Assembly: GCA_963799105.1 (NCBI GenBank)
Contig: CAWCVR010000013.1
Location: forward strand, 310,001-374,000
Source: CAWCVR01 sp963799105
GTDB lineage: Bacteria > Acidobacteriota > Terriglobia > Bryobacterales > Bryobacteraceae
DNA length: 64,000 nt
Reading direction: 5' to 3'
The notes below the pieces were generated by a model. That model did not search any database. It worked only from the letters and a program-made list of their open reading frames with translations, and was not told the DNA's origin. Of this stretch, positions 35,751 to 44,648 are shown piece by piece (position 1 is the stretch's first letter; the number at the start of each line of letters is the position of its first letter). Position numbers and translations under genes: made by a program.

Positions 35751-37433
35751 ATGTACCAGGTCATCGCCCGAAAATACCGGCCGCAGACGTTCCAGGACGT
35801 GGTCAATCAGGAGCATGTCCGCGCCACCCTGGAGAACGCCATCACCCAGGGACGCATCGCCCACGGCTACATCTTCTCGGGCCAGCGGGGCACCGGAAAG
35901 ACCACCATCGCGCGCATCCTGGCGCGCTGCCTGAACTGCGTGAACGGTCCCACCACCGCGCCCTGCGGCGAGTGCGCGAGTTGCCGCGAGATCACGGGCG
36001 GCGGCGCCGTGGATGTCATCGAGATCGACGCGGCCTCCAACCGCGGCATCAACGAAATGCGCGAGCTGCGCGAGAACGTCCGCTACCAGCCGGCCCGCGA
36101 CCGCTACAAGGTCTTCATCGTGGATGAAGCCCACCAGATCACCAACGAGGCCTTCAACGCCCTTCTCAAGACCATCGAGGAGCCGCCCGAATGGGTGGTC
36201 TTCGTGCTCTGCACCACCGAGGCCCACAAAATCCCCGCCACCATCGCCTCGCGCTGCCAGCACTTCAGCTTCCGCAGCGTGGATTTCGACGCGCTCACCG
36301 CGCGCATGGAGTGGATCTGCAAGCAGGAAGGCATTCAGGCCGACCCGGAAGCCCTGGCCGTGCTGGCGCAAGCCGGCGAAGGCAGCGTCCGCGATTCGCT
36401 CTCCGCGCTCGACCAGGCCATCGCCTGCTGCGGCGCGCACATCGAGGCCGCCGCCGTGCGCGGCCTGCTGGGCGCTTTTTCGCTGGATAGCCTGGAGACC
36501 GTCTCCCAGGCGCTGGCCGCCGGCGATTCCCGCCGCATGCTGGAGGTGGTCGACGAACTGGAGCGCAACGGCCACAACCTGCAGCACTTCAGCCGCGAGC
36601 TGGCGCGCTACTTCCGCAACCTGCTGGTGGCCCGCATCTCGAGCGCCGGCGGGGTGGATTCGGCCCGCCTGATCGCCGCTTCGGCCGCCGAGCGGGAGCG
36701 CCTCTCCGCCGCCGCCGCCGCGTTTTCCGAAGAAGACCTCACCCGCTACCTGCAGTTATCGCTCGATCTTTTCCGCGACCTGCAGTTCTCGCTGCAGCCG
36801 CGCTTCCACCTGGAACTCGGCCTGGTGCGCCTGGTGCAGGCCGGGCGGCTGTTGCCCATCGAACAGGCGCTCGCCGATCTCGGCGAAGGCTCCGGCCCTC
36901 GCCCGCCCGCTCCGCCGCCGGGGCCGCGCGCCGGACCGGTCCGCGTGCCCGCCCCGTCCCGCGCCGGCGCGTCGCCGTTCGAGATCGACCGCGCCAGGAA
37001 AGCCGCCCCACGCCCGTCCGAACCCGAATCCGCGGGCGCACCCGAACCGATGGCCGCGGGAGACTGGCGCCAGCGTCTGCACGCCGCCCTCATGGAACTC
37101 GGCATGGCCTTCACCGCCGACGCCGTGGAAGCGTCCCGGGTTACCGAAGCCGGCAACGAACTGCGCATCGTCACCAGCAAGGCGTACTTGCTGGCGCTTC
37201 GTCCGCAGGATCTGGACCAGGCCATCCGCCGGATTGCCGGCCGCCCGATGACGGTCAAGGTGACCATCGGCGAGGCCGCGCCGGCCACGCCGATCGCGCC
37301 GCCCGCTGCGGCGCCAGGGGCCGCGCCGGCCGCCGCGGATGCCTCCAGCCGCGCTCTCGAAAACCCGGAGGTCAAACGTTTCCGCGAGGTTTTCGGCGGG
37401 GAAATCCGCACCATTCGCAATCTCAAGGAGTAG
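35751..37433 (+). CDS. dnaX: DNA polymerase III subunits gamma/tau
   Basis: 560 residues. The clamp-loader ATPase has Walker A GQRGTGKTTIARILARC and the zinc module CLNCVNGPTTAPCGECASC. It also has DEAH-type FIVDEAHQITNEAFNALLKT and the sensor SRC motif TIASRCQHFSFR. Domain III is followed by a proline/alanine-rich linker (about 380-430) and a C-terminal tau-like domain (WRQRLHAALMELGMAFTADA). DnaX drives loading of the beta clamp. The gene begins just after the SRP RNA and leads the operon with ybaB and recR. No frameshift slippery heptamer was identified with confidence, so whether gamma is made is unclear. Confidence 0.97.
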   Translation: MYQVIARKYRPQTFQDVVNQEHVRATLENAITQGRIAHGYIFSGQRGTGKTTIARILARCLNCVNGPTTAPCGECASCREITGGGAVDVIEIDAASNRGINEMRELRENVRYQPARDRYKVFIVDEAHQITNEAFNALLKTIEEPPEWVVFVLCTTEAHKIPATIASRCQHFSFRSVDFDALTARMEWICKQEGIQADPEALAVLAQAGEGSVRDSLSALDQAIACCGAHIEAAAVRGLLGAFSLDSLETVSQALAAGDSRRMLEVVDELERNGHNLQHFSRELARYFRNLLVARISSAGGVDSARLIAASAAERERLSAAAAAFSEEDLTRYLQLSLDLFRDLQFSLQPRFHLELGLVRLVQAGRLLPIEQALADLGEGSGPRPPAPPPGPRAGPVRVPAPSRAGASPFEIDRARKAAPRPSEPESAGAPEPMAAGDWRQRLHAALMELGMAFTADAVEASRVTEAGNELRIVTSKAYLLALRPQDLDQAIRRIAGRPMTVKVTIGEAAPATPIAPPAAAPGAAPAAADASSRALENPEVKRFREVFGGEIRTIRNLKE

Positions 37434-37438
37434 CTACC

Positions 37439-37747
37439 GTGAAACTACCCGGCAACATGAACCAGATGATGCAACAGGCCCAGCAGATGCAGGCCAAAAT
37501 GAAACAGGAGATTTCCGCCATCCGGGTGGAAGCGTCGGCCGGCGGCGGCATGATCACCGTCAAGATGGATGGCGAAAGGAACCTGCTGGCGATCAAGATC
37601 GACCCCGAAGTCGCGGGCGACGTCGAGATGCTGCAGGACATGGTGCTCGCCGCGCACAGCGAAGCCGTGAAGCGCGTCGAGGAGGAAACCAAACGGATTA
37701 TGGGTGGCATGCTGGGCGGCATGGGACTGCCCCCCGGCCTGTTCTAA
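37439..37747 (+). CDS. ybaB: YbaB/EbfC nucleoid-associated protein
   Basis: 102 residues from GTG 37439; the ribosome-binding site AAGGAG lies inside the end of dnaX, eight bases upstream. The family core is MKQEISAIRVEASAGGGMIT, then VKMDGERNLLAIKIDPEVAG and DMVLAAHSEAVKRVEEETKR. It ends in a glycine/methionine tail (MGGMLGGMGLPPGLF). It forms DNA-binding dimers and is classically linked to recR. Confidence 0.95.
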   Translation: MKLPGNMNQMMQQAQQMQAKMKQEISAIRVEASAGGGMITVKMDGERNLLAIKIDPEVAGDVEMLQDMVLAAHSEAVKRVEEETKRIMGGMLGGMGLPPGLF

Positions 37748-37761
37748 CCCGCCCCGACCCA

Positions 37762-38361
37762 ATGCCCGACTTTGCCGAACCGCTCGCCCGTCTCATCGCC
37801 GAATTCAAGCGCCTGCCCGGCATCGGCCAGAAATCCGCGCAACGCATCGCCTTCCACGTGCTCCGCGCGCCGCGCGAGAATGCCGAAAGCCTGGCCCAGT
37901 CCATCCTCGACGTCAAGGACAAGCTGGGCCTCTGCGGCGTCTGCAACAACATTGCCGACAGCGAGATTTGCCAGTTCTGCCGCGACCCCAACCGCGACTC
38001 CACGGTGGTGTGCGTGGTGGAGGAGCCGAACGACATCGTGGGCATCGAGACCACGCGCCAGTTTCAGGGCCGCTACCACGTGCTTCACGGCGCGTTGTCC
38101 CCGCTGCGCGGCATCGGCCCCGAGTCGCTGAAGATCAAGGGACTGGTGGAGCGCATCGGCCAGGGCGAGATCAAGGAGTTGATCGTGGCCACCAACCCCA
38201 CGGTGGAAGGCGAGGCCACGGCGGTCTACCTGGCGCGCCTGCTGAAGCCCCTGGGCGTGAAAGTCTCGCGCATCGCCATGGGCATCCCGGTCGGCAGCGG
38301 CCTGGAATTCGCCGACGAAGTCACCATCTCCAAAGCCATGGAAGGCCGGCGCGAGATGTAG
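37762..38361 (+). CDS. recR: recombination mediator RecR
   Basis: 199 residues. The HhH motif is RLPGIGQKSAQRIAFHVL and the C4 zinc finger is LCGVCNNIADSEICQFCRD. The Toprim domain has VVEEPNDIVGIETT, NPTVEGEATAVYLARLL and the Walker-like end GIPVGSGLEFADEVTISKAM. RecR with RecO/RecF loads RecA on gaps. The start ATG 37762 gives the standard length. A second, damaged copy of bases 37797-38367 lies at 41216-41707 beyond a restriction-modification pair. Confidence 0.97.
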   Translation: MPDFAEPLARLIAEFKRLPGIGQKSAQRIAFHVLRAPRENAESLAQSILDVKDKLGLCGVCNNIADSEICQFCRDPNRDSTVVCVVEEPNDIVGIETTRQFQGRYHVLHGALSPLRGIGPESLKIKGLVERIGQGEIKELIVATNPTVEGEATAVYLARLLKPLGVKVSRIAMGIPVGSGLEFADEVTISKAMEGRREM

Positions 38362-38367
38362 CCCCGC
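37797..38367 (+). repeat. left copy of the recR direct repeat flanking the R-M module
   Basis: 571 bases, from CGCCGAATTC to GTAGCCCCGC, match 41216-41707 except for a few substitutions and a 79-base gap in the right copy. The repeat encloses the methyltransferase and endonuclease genes, as expected for insertion with long target duplication. Confidence 0.9.
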
Positions 38368-38568
38368 TCTTCGTCATGCCCAAGCCCGAAGGCACGCAGC
38401 ACCTCATATAGGATGAGGCGATCCTTGACGATACATCCGGATCAGGTAAACTTAACAAGAATCCGCGCTGCAGTCGATAAGGCGGATAGGGACGGCAGGC
38501 GCTGAGCCGCTTCCAGGACCATTCGCTCCGGTTCATGTCTCACGCTTAACGTCTAGAGGTCCATTGGG

Positions 38569-40239
38569 ATGTCGCTTGCAACCGACCCGCTATCGCGCCT
38601 TAGTGCCAAACAAGGGCATCTCTGGAACGACTTTGAAGCGTTTTTCCGGACCGAAGCGGAGTTGATCGTAGCCGCCGTGGCCCTCGGCGCCAATGAAGTC
38701 AAGCCATGGTCGGAGCGGGAACTTGCATTGGCGAACGGGGCCAGGATGACGCCGCCGCCCGGCAGAGCCGGGCTTTCCGCTCTCCGCGAGCTTATCCGCT
38801 CCGGATATGATCCGCTGGGGGAAGCATTCTGCGCGCTACGTTCACCCTACGAACGGCGCGAGCGCGGAGCAACCTACACACCGGCGCCTATCGTTCGTAC
38901 GATGGTGGATTGGGCGGCGAGCCATGGGATGCCTGAACGCATCGTCAACCCCGGGACTGGATCGGCTCGTTTCCTAATGCGGGCCGGGGAGACCTTTCCC
39001 AAGGCTTCGCTCATCGGCGTCAACATCGATCCCCTGGCCGCTCTGCTCGCGAGGGCAAATCTGGCTGTCGCCGGATTCGCGGACCGCTCTCGAATCATCG
39101 TCGGCGACTACCGCCGTTTTGACGAGCGTGCTTCAGTACCGACGCTCTACATCGGCAATCCGCCGTATGTTCGCCATCACCAGATCGCAGCGGAGTGGAA
39201 AGAGTGGCTTTCCGAAGAAGCCGTGAGGCTTGGACACAAGGCGAGCCAGTTGGCCGGGCTTCACGTTCATTTCTTCCTTGCCACTGTGTGCAATGCGAGG
39301 CCCGGCGACTTCGGCGCCTTCATCACCGCCGCGGAGTGGCTCGACGTGAATTACGGCGCCCTCGTGCGCTCTCTTGTCATTGGTGAACTTGGCGGCCAGA
39401 GCATTACCGTGATCGAGCCGACAGCGCAGCCTTTCCCGGACGCCGCGGCGACGGCTGCGATTACGACCTTCGAGATTGCGTCGAAGCCGACATCGGTCTT
39501 CTTCAGGCGAGTCGACAGCATTCGGGACCTTTCCGAGTTGACCAGGGGCCGCAAGGTACATCGCGATCGCTTGATGACGGAGACCCGCTGGTCGTGTCTC
39601 ACGCGATCCACCGGGAAACCCCCGGAAGGGTATGTGGAACTTGGCGAGTTGTGCCGCGTTCATCGCGGCCAGGTCACTGGCGCGAACGAAGTTTGGATCG
39701 CGGGGCCGCACAGCGCCGGTCTACCCGAATCCGTCCTTTACCGGACCGTCACGCGGGCGAGAGAAGTGTTCGATGCGGAGGGCATTCTCGACGACGCGAG
39801 CAAGTTGCGTTGCGTGATCGATCTACCCGTCGATCTCGACGAGCTCGGGGCGCCGCAGCGCAGGGTGGTCAACCGTTTTTTGAAGCTGGCGCGGGAGCGG
39901 GGCGCCAACAAGGGTTATATCGCAAGCCATCGTAGAGCCTGGTGGTCCGTTGGGCTACGCGCGCCGGCGCCCATTATCTCCACATACATGGCGAGAAGAC
40001 CGCCGGCCTTCGTGGTAAACAAGGCAGACGCGCGCCACATCAACATTGCGCATGGGCTGTATCCCCGCGATCCCATGAGCCAGCAGGCCATGACCAACCT
40101 TGTCGGTTTTCTGCAAGCCAACATTTCGCAGCACGCGGGCCGAACTTACGCGGGCGGCCTCACGAAATTCGAGCCGCGGGAGATGGAGCGGCTTATCGTA
40201 CCGAGTCCCTCAATGCTCGCTTCGGGGGTCTTGCAATGA
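38569..40239 (+). CDS. type II N6-adenine DNA methyltransferase
   Basis: 556 residues. Motif IV is LYIGNPPYVRHHQ (NPPY, adenine-N6 class). The SAM-binding motif I is RIVNPGTGSARFLMRAGETF, with NPGTGS in place of DPACGSG, and motif II is SLIGVNIDPLAALLARANLA. Motif X-like ERRERGATYTPAPIVRTMVD precedes it. The C-terminal half (ELGELCRVHRGQVTGANEVW) resembles target-recognition domains of Eco57I/TaqI-like enzymes. It protects host DNA from the endonuclease whose start overlaps its stop (ATGA). It is inserted between recR and its duplicate, so it was acquired. Confidence 0.9.
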   Translation: MSLATDPLSRLSAKQGHLWNDFEAFFRTEAELIVAAVALGANEVKPWSERELALANGARMTPPPGRAGLSALRELIRSGYDPLGEAFCALRSPYERRERGATYTPAPIVRTMVDWAASHGMPERIVNPGTGSARFLMRAGETFPKASLIGVNIDPLAALLARANLAVAGFADRSRIIVGDYRRFDERASVPTLYIGNPPYVRHHQIAAEWKEWLSEEAVRLGHKASQLAGLHVHFFLATVCNARPGDFGAFITAAEWLDVNYGALVRSLVIGELGGQSITVIEPTAQPFPDAAATAAITTFEIASKPTSVFFRRVDSIRDLSELTRGRKVHRDRLMTETRWSCLTRSTGKPPEGYVELGELCRVHRGQVTGANEVWIAGPHSAGLPESVLYRTVTRAREVFDAEGILDDASKLRCVIDLPVDLDELGAPQRRVVNRFLKLARERGANKGYIASHRRAWWSVGLRAPAPIISTYMARRPPAFVVNKADARHINIAHGLYPRDPMSQQAMTNLVGFLQANISQHAGRTYAGGLTKFEPREMERLIVPSPSMLASGVLQ

Positions 40240-41150
40240 CCGACCCGCCCTTGTGGACGAGAGATCAGCTCGAAGCGTATCGCCTCAAAGCGATACTGCT
40301 TTTTCGCAAAGAGCGCATGGAAGAGCCGCTTGAAGACTATCTTGAGGCGTTCGACGAATACCAGGGGCACATTGAGCGGCTTCTGGAGACGACCGCCGAT
40401 CTCACCCGGATCGAAAGTCGGGCCTTGGAAGTACTGACCGATCCGAACCTGCTGGAGTCCTTCCGATATCTGGCGGCGCCTCCCATATCCGAGGACGATC
40501 TCAAAGTCCTCGCGGAAGCCCCTTCGCTCGCCAAAGGGCGCCTCAATAAGAAGCCGGAAGATGTCCGGCTGCTCGTCGAGACTGTGCGCCAGGTTCTGGA
40601 TCGCCGGCGCTTCGCCTGGGTCGTCAACGCGCGCCAACCCACCGAGACTGAGCGGAACGCCGCCGTGATGGCTTCTGCGGCCCTCATCGCGGCTGCCCGC
40701 GCGCAGACCCAGAGACGCACGACTGGCAAGAAGCAGCAGGAGTCGTTGGTGAAACAGGCATTGAGCGCCCTCGGATTAAGAGAGGTCACAGCGCGGGATA
40801 TTCAGACGATCTCGGATGCGCCGTCTCCCGGAGAGTTTTGCGGCGAAAGCCGGTTGGGGGCCCGAAAGGCCGACATTCTCATCCGTCTCTGGGACCACCG
40901 CCTGATGCCGATTGAGTGCAAGGTTTCTAATTCCGCGCTTAACTCGGTAAAACGCCTCAACAACGATGCCGCCGTCAAAGCTGGGCGTTGGAGGACTGAC
41001 TTCGGGCTCCGCCAGGTCGTTCCTACAGCCGTGCTCGGCGGAGTCTACAAGCTTCACAATCTCATCGACGCGCAGGAGCAGGGACTCACTCTTTTCTGGG
41101 GCCACGACCTCAAGCCGCTCACCGACTGGGTTTCTGCCGCCAAAGCTTGA
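40236..41150 (+). CDS. XamI-family type II restriction endonuclease
   Basis: 304 residues from ATG 40236, overlapping the methyltransferase stop by four bases. The N-terminal LWTRDQLEAYRLKAILLFRK then EDYLEAFDEYQGHIERLLET fits the XamI family as I recall it. The likely nuclease site is E..ADILIRL...MPIECKVSNS, a PD-(D/E)xK pattern, with SRLGARKAD just before. The C-terminus ends LYFWGHDL-type LFWGHDLKPLTDWV. Family members cut GTCGAC, but specificity here is unproven. The gene order M then R with overlap lets methylation precede cutting. Confidence 0.8.
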   Translation: MTDPPLWTRDQLEAYRLKAILLFRKERMEEPLEDYLEAFDEYQGHIERLLETTADLTRIESRALEVLTDPNLLESFRYLAAPPISEDDLKVLAEAPSLAKGRLNKKPEDVRLLVETVRQVLDRRRFAWVVNARQPTETERNAAVMASAALIAAARAQTQRRTTGKKQQESLVKQALSALGLREVTARDIQTISDAPSPGEFCGESRLGARKADILIRLWDHRLMPIECKVSNSALNSVKRLNNDAAVKAGRWRTDFGLRQVVPTAVLGGVYKLHNLIDAQEQGLTLFWGHDLKPLTDWVSAAKA

Positions 41151-41215
41151 TCTTTTGGGCCACCGACGCGCGAAGGGTGAAGATCCGACACGGCAAAAAG
41201 GGACGCGCCTTGCGC

Positions 41216-41707
41216 CGCCGAATTCAAGCGCCTGCCCGGCATCGGCCAGAAATCCGCGCAACGCATCGCCTTCCACGTGCGCCGCGCGCCCCACGAGAAT
41301 GCCGAAAGCCTGGCCCAGTCCGCGACCCCAACCGCGACTCCACGGTGGTGTGCGTGGTGGAGGAGCCGAACGACATCGTGGGCATCGAGACCACGCGCCA
41401 GTTTCAGGGCCGCTACCACGTGCTTCACGGCGCGTTGTCCCCGCTGCGCGGCATCGGCCCCGAGTCGCTGAAGATCAAGGGACTGGTGGAGCGCATCGGC
41501 CAGGGCGAGATCAAGGAGCTGATCGTGGCCACCAACCCCACGGTGGAAGGCGAGGCCACGGCGGTCTACCTGGCGCGCCTGCTGAAGCCCCTGGGCGTGA
41601 AAGTCTCGCGCATCGCCATGGGCATCCCGGTCGGCAGCGGCCTGGAATTCGCCGACGAAGTCACCATCTCCAAAGCCATGGAAGGCCGGCGCGAGATGTA
41701 GCCCCGC
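41216..41707 (+). pseudogene. recR: duplicated recR copy with 79-bp deletion
   Basis: This matches recR 37797-38367. It begins at codon 12, so the start is missing. Bases equivalent to 37903-37981 are absent at 41321/41322, removing the C4 zinc finger and shifting the frame. The Toprim part (VVCVVEEPNDIVGIETTRQF) is therefore in another frame from the HhH part (RLPGIGQKSAQRIAFHVRRA). Remaining differences from the intact copy are few, so the duplication is recent. It cannot encode functional RecR. Confidence 0.93.
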
Positions 41708-41719
41708 GCCGGCGGCGGG

Positions 41720-42082
41720 CTATGGGTTCTTGACGATCGAAATGAGCGTGTCGGTCATGTGCTGACCGGTCTTCATGTTCAGCCAGGGGCTCTGGACCGT
41801 GACGTTCACGTTGCCCTTCTTGAACATGCCGCCTTTGGCGGAAGTGTCGACTACGGTAGTTCCGGGTTGCTTCCGGTAGAAGTCGTTGACCTGCGCCACG
41901 GTGGCGCCGGTGCGATAGCAGGCCGCGTCCAGCTTCATCTGCGTGATGAGGACCTGCGAGGTTTCGGCGTCGTATTTCGCGCCGTCGTATACCGTCACTC
42001 CGTACTTCTCCTCGGCGCTGGCCAAGGTGAGGCCAACGGCAAAGATCGCCAGAGCGAAGAACGCAAGGGTTCGGATTCTCAT
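41720..42082 (-). CDS. small exported protein of unknown function
   Basis: 120 residues from ATG 42082, with GGAG seven bases upstream. The signal peptide is RTLAFFALAIFAVGLTLASA. The mature part (YGVTVYDGAKYDAETSQVLI, RTGATVAQVNDFYRKQPGT, VNVTVQSPWLNMKTGQHMTD) suggests a small alpha/beta fold. It resembles exported proteins annotated only as hypothetical in Acidobacteria. It lies 63 bases after the OmpA-domain gene on the same strand and may share its transcript. Confidence 0.75.
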   Translation of the reverse strand: MRIRTLAFFALAIFAVGLTLASAEEKYGVTVYDGAKYDAETSQVLITQMKLDAACYRTGATVAQVNDFYRKQPGTTVVDTSAKGGMFKKGNVNVTVQSPWLNMKTGQHMTDTLISIVKNP

Positions 42083-42144
42083 TAGATTCTCCATTAGATA
42101 GAAACAGCGGGCGCCGCCGGAGGCCCGGCCCGCTTGGGGCACAC

Positions 42145-43020
42145 TCACTTGGTGGCGATTTCCACCAGTTCGACTCTGCGGTTCCTGGCGCGGCCGTCCT
42201 CGGTCTTGTTGGATGCCACGGGCGCGTACGGGCCGTCGCCGAAAGCGATCAACCGTGCGGCGGCAATCCCCTGCTGGCCGACCAGCGCCTTCACCACCGC
42301 CTGGGCCCGGGCCTGCGAGAGCGCCACGTTGGTGGCGAGATCGGCCACCATGTCGGTATGCCCGACCACGTAAACCTTCAACTCGGGTTTCGCCTTCAGC
42401 ATCTTGGCGATTTCGACGAGCGCGGGGGTGGAATCGGGCTTCAGTTCCGACTTCCCGGTGTCGAAGTGGATGCCGTAGAGGGCCACCCGGCCGGTCTCGC
42501 CGATGTCGCGGGCCATGGCGTTGGCGTCCACGGTCACGTCCTGCTGCATGGCTTGCTTCTCGACGATCACCAGCCAGTAGATCTTGTCCACGCCGCCGAG
42601 CGCGCGGAGAGCTATCCACACCTCGCTCGCGCCCTTCGCCAGGCGAAGCGTGGTTTCGCGGTCATTCCCCTCGCCCGCTTCCCGCAGCACCTGCCCGCCG
42701 GCCGAACGGGCCGCGTTCTGAAAATTGCGTATGATCTGCAGGGCGCTGGCTGGAACCGCGTCTCGCTGGAGACGGTAACTATACTTGCACAGGCGTCCTT
42801 CGACTGGTTGTTGTTTGTCCTTGTCCCCTTCCTTGACCTTGAACGTATACGAGTCGAATTGCGACTCCGAGTAATCGTCGATGTAGTACCCCGGCATGCG
42901 GGACAGCCCGGGATAATCCTTGGATCCGGGACGGTCCGTCTGCCCGAACGCAAAGGGAACCGCTATCAGGGCCAGAAGACCCACCAACGCACCGCTGAGA
43001 ACCTTATTCATAATGGCCAT
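42145..43020 (-). CDS. OmpA-family peptidoglycan-binding protein
   Basis: 291 residues with a signal peptide (VLSGALVGLLALIAVPFAFG). An N-terminal domain of about 150 residues (FDSYTFKVKEGDKDKQQPVE) precedes the C-terminal OmpA domain. That domain has LYGIHFDTGKSELKPDSTPA, VYVVGHTDMVADLATNVALS and RARNRRVEL. The last two contain the conserved D and R that bind diaminopimelate. It anchors to peptidoglycan from the periplasm or outer membrane. No beta-barrel is present. Confidence 0.9.
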   Translation of the reverse strand: MAIMNKVLSGALVGLLALIAVPFAFGQTDRPGSKDYPGLSRMPGYYIDDYSESQFDSYTFKVKEGDKDKQQPVEGRLCKYSYRLQRDAVPASALQIIRNFQNAARSAGGQVLREAGEGNDRETTLRLAKGASEVWIALRALGGVDKIYWLVIVEKQAMQQDVTVDANAMARDIGETGRVALYGIHFDTGKSELKPDSTPALVEIAKMLKAKPELKVYVVGHTDMVADLATNVALSQARAQAVVKALVGQQGIAAARLIAFGDGPYAPVASNKTEDGRARNRRVELVEIATK

Positions 43021-43158
43021 CTCCGTTGGTTTCGTTCGTTATCAAGATGTTTGGATCTCAGACTCTGTATTATACGCGGGATCGGTTGCCGGTTTGGCTC
43101 ATCGGATGCACATTCTGGCGGTCCCGCCGGCTGCCGTTCCTGCTATCATTCTCCCTTC

Positions 43159-44340
43159 GTGCGCACCTTTCTCTCACGCTGGACGCCGGCGTTTTCCATG
43201 ACGCTGGTGTCGCTCATCAGCTACGTCGATCGCAACACGCTGGCGCTTCTGGCGCCGACCATCCTCCATGACATCCACCTGACCGATCGCCAGTACGGGT
43301 TCGCCATTTCGGCGTTCTCCATCGCCTACATGCTGGGCAACCCGGTGTGGGGCCGCGTGCTGGACCGCTTCGGACTGCGGCTGGGCATGACGGTGGCCTT
43401 CGCCGTCTGGACCCTGGCATCGGTATCGCACGCCTTCGTTGGGGGCTTCGTGGCGCTGGCGGCCGCGCGCACGGCGCTGGGCTTCGGCGAGGGCGCCACA
43501 TTCCCGGCCGCGCTGCGCACGGTGACGCAAACCCTCCCCGTGGCGCGGCGGCTGCGCGGCATCGCGGTGGCCTATAGCGGTGGGTCGCTGGGAGCGGTGA
43601 TCACGCCCATTCTGATCACCCCCATCGCGTTGCGGTACGGATGGCGCGGCGCGTTCTGGTTCACGGGATTCGCCGGGCTGGCCTGGCTGGGCTGGTGGCT
43701 GGGGATGAGCCGGCGCCCGGAAATCCGCCGGGCGCCGGCGCAGGAGGCGGCACCGGCGCCGATCCGCCTGGGCGATCCCCGCATCTGGAGCTTCGCGCTG
43801 CTCTATGCCATGGGCGGGCTGCCGCTCGGATTCGTGCTGTACGGCGCGTCGCTGTACCTGAGCCAGGCACTCGGCCGGACGCAGTCGCAGATCGGCTGGG
43901 CGCTGTGGATTCCGCCGCTGGGATGGGAGATCGGCTACTTCTTCTGGGGATGGGCGATCGACCGGTACGCGGCGCACGGCGACTCGCTGGCCGGCATGCG
44001 GCGCTTGCAGGTGGTGCTGCTGGTGCTCGGGCTGCCGCTGGCCGCGACGACGCATTTCGATTCCATGGCGGCGCTGGCGGTGATGTGCCTGGCGATGTTC
44101 GTGGCGGGCGGCCAGTTGATGGCGGCCATGGCTTACGCCACGCGGATTTACTCGCCGCGCAGCTACGGCTTCGTGGCGGGACTTGGCGCGGGCGCGTGGT
44201 CGCTGGCGGTGGCGCTTGGGATGCCGGTATTCGGCGGCCTGTTCGACCAACATCGCTACCAGGCGGCGTTCCTGCTGGCGGCGGCCATTCCGGTGGCGGG
44301 GTCGCTGGCCTGGCAGGCGTTGAACTTGCGGCGGCCATGA
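43159..44340 (+). CDS. major facilitator superfamily transporter
   Basis: About 393 residues with twelve predicted spans. The MFS signature between spans 2 and 3 is GNPVWGRVLDRFGLRLGMTV. The first span contains SLISYVDRNTLALLAPTILH, as in the hexuronate/ACS (anion:cation symporter) subfamily. ARTALGFGEGATFPAALRTV is also typical of that group, so organic-acid uptake is likely; the substrate is unknown. GTG 43159 is chosen. TATCAT at 43144-43149 is placed as a -10, so the mRNA may be nearly leaderless. ATG 43198 would delete the start of span 1. It is divergent from the OmpA-domain gene. Confidence 0.88.
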   Translation: MRTFLSRWTPAFSMTLVSLISYVDRNTLALLAPTILHDIHLTDRQYGFAISAFSIAYMLGNPVWGRVLDRFGLRLGMTVAFAVWTLASVSHAFVGGFVALAAARTALGFGEGATFPAALRTVTQTLPVARRLRGIAVAYSGGSLGAVITPILITPIALRYGWRGAFWFTGFAGLAWLGWWLGMSRRPEIRRAPAQEAAPAPIRLGDPRIWSFALLYAMGGLPLGFVLYGASLYLSQALGRTQSQIGWALWIPPLGWEIGYFFWGWAIDRYAAHGDSLAGMRRLQVVLLVLGLPLAATTHFDSMAALAVMCLAMFVAGGQLMAAMAYATRIYSPRSYGFVAGLGAGAWSLAVALGMPVFGGLFDQHRYQAAFLLAAAIPVAGSLAWQALNLRRP

Positions 44341-44359
44341 CGCCGCCAGCGGCGCGCGC

Positions 44360-44632
44360 TTACAAAAACGCCATCGTCTTGATGCCGGAGATGTCGAACG
44401 GGCGGCGGCAGCGCGGGTTCTTGCAGCTTGCCTTGTCGTCCATCAGCACCATGTAGCTCTGCGCCTTGGCGAATTTGGCGCGGTCGCGCTCGTCGGCGCC
44501 GCCGGGCAGACGGTCCTTCTTCTTGCGCAGCATCCACCGCAGTTCGTAGGTTTCCGCCGACTTGCAATAGGGGCAGTTCAACACCGCCGGCTTGGTGGTC
44601 GGCGATTCCGAGTAATAGGCGCGCTCGTCCAT
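44360..44632 (-). CDS. small zinc-ribbon protein
   Basis: 90 residues with two CxxC-like knuckles, LNCPYCKSAETYELRWMLRK and SCKNPRCRRPFDISGIKT, spaced for one zinc. The middle is strongly charged (KKKDRLPGGADERDRAKFAK). No catalytic domain is present. It lies between the MFS gene (convergent) and citrate synthase. I know similar proteins only as hypothetical. Confidence 0.8.
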   Translation of the reverse strand: MDERAYYSESPTTKPAVLNCPYCKSAETYELRWMLRKKKDRLPGGADERDRAKFAKAQSYMVLMDDKASCKNPRCRRPFDISGIKTMAFL

Positions 44633-44648
44633 GTCTACCAGTATGATC

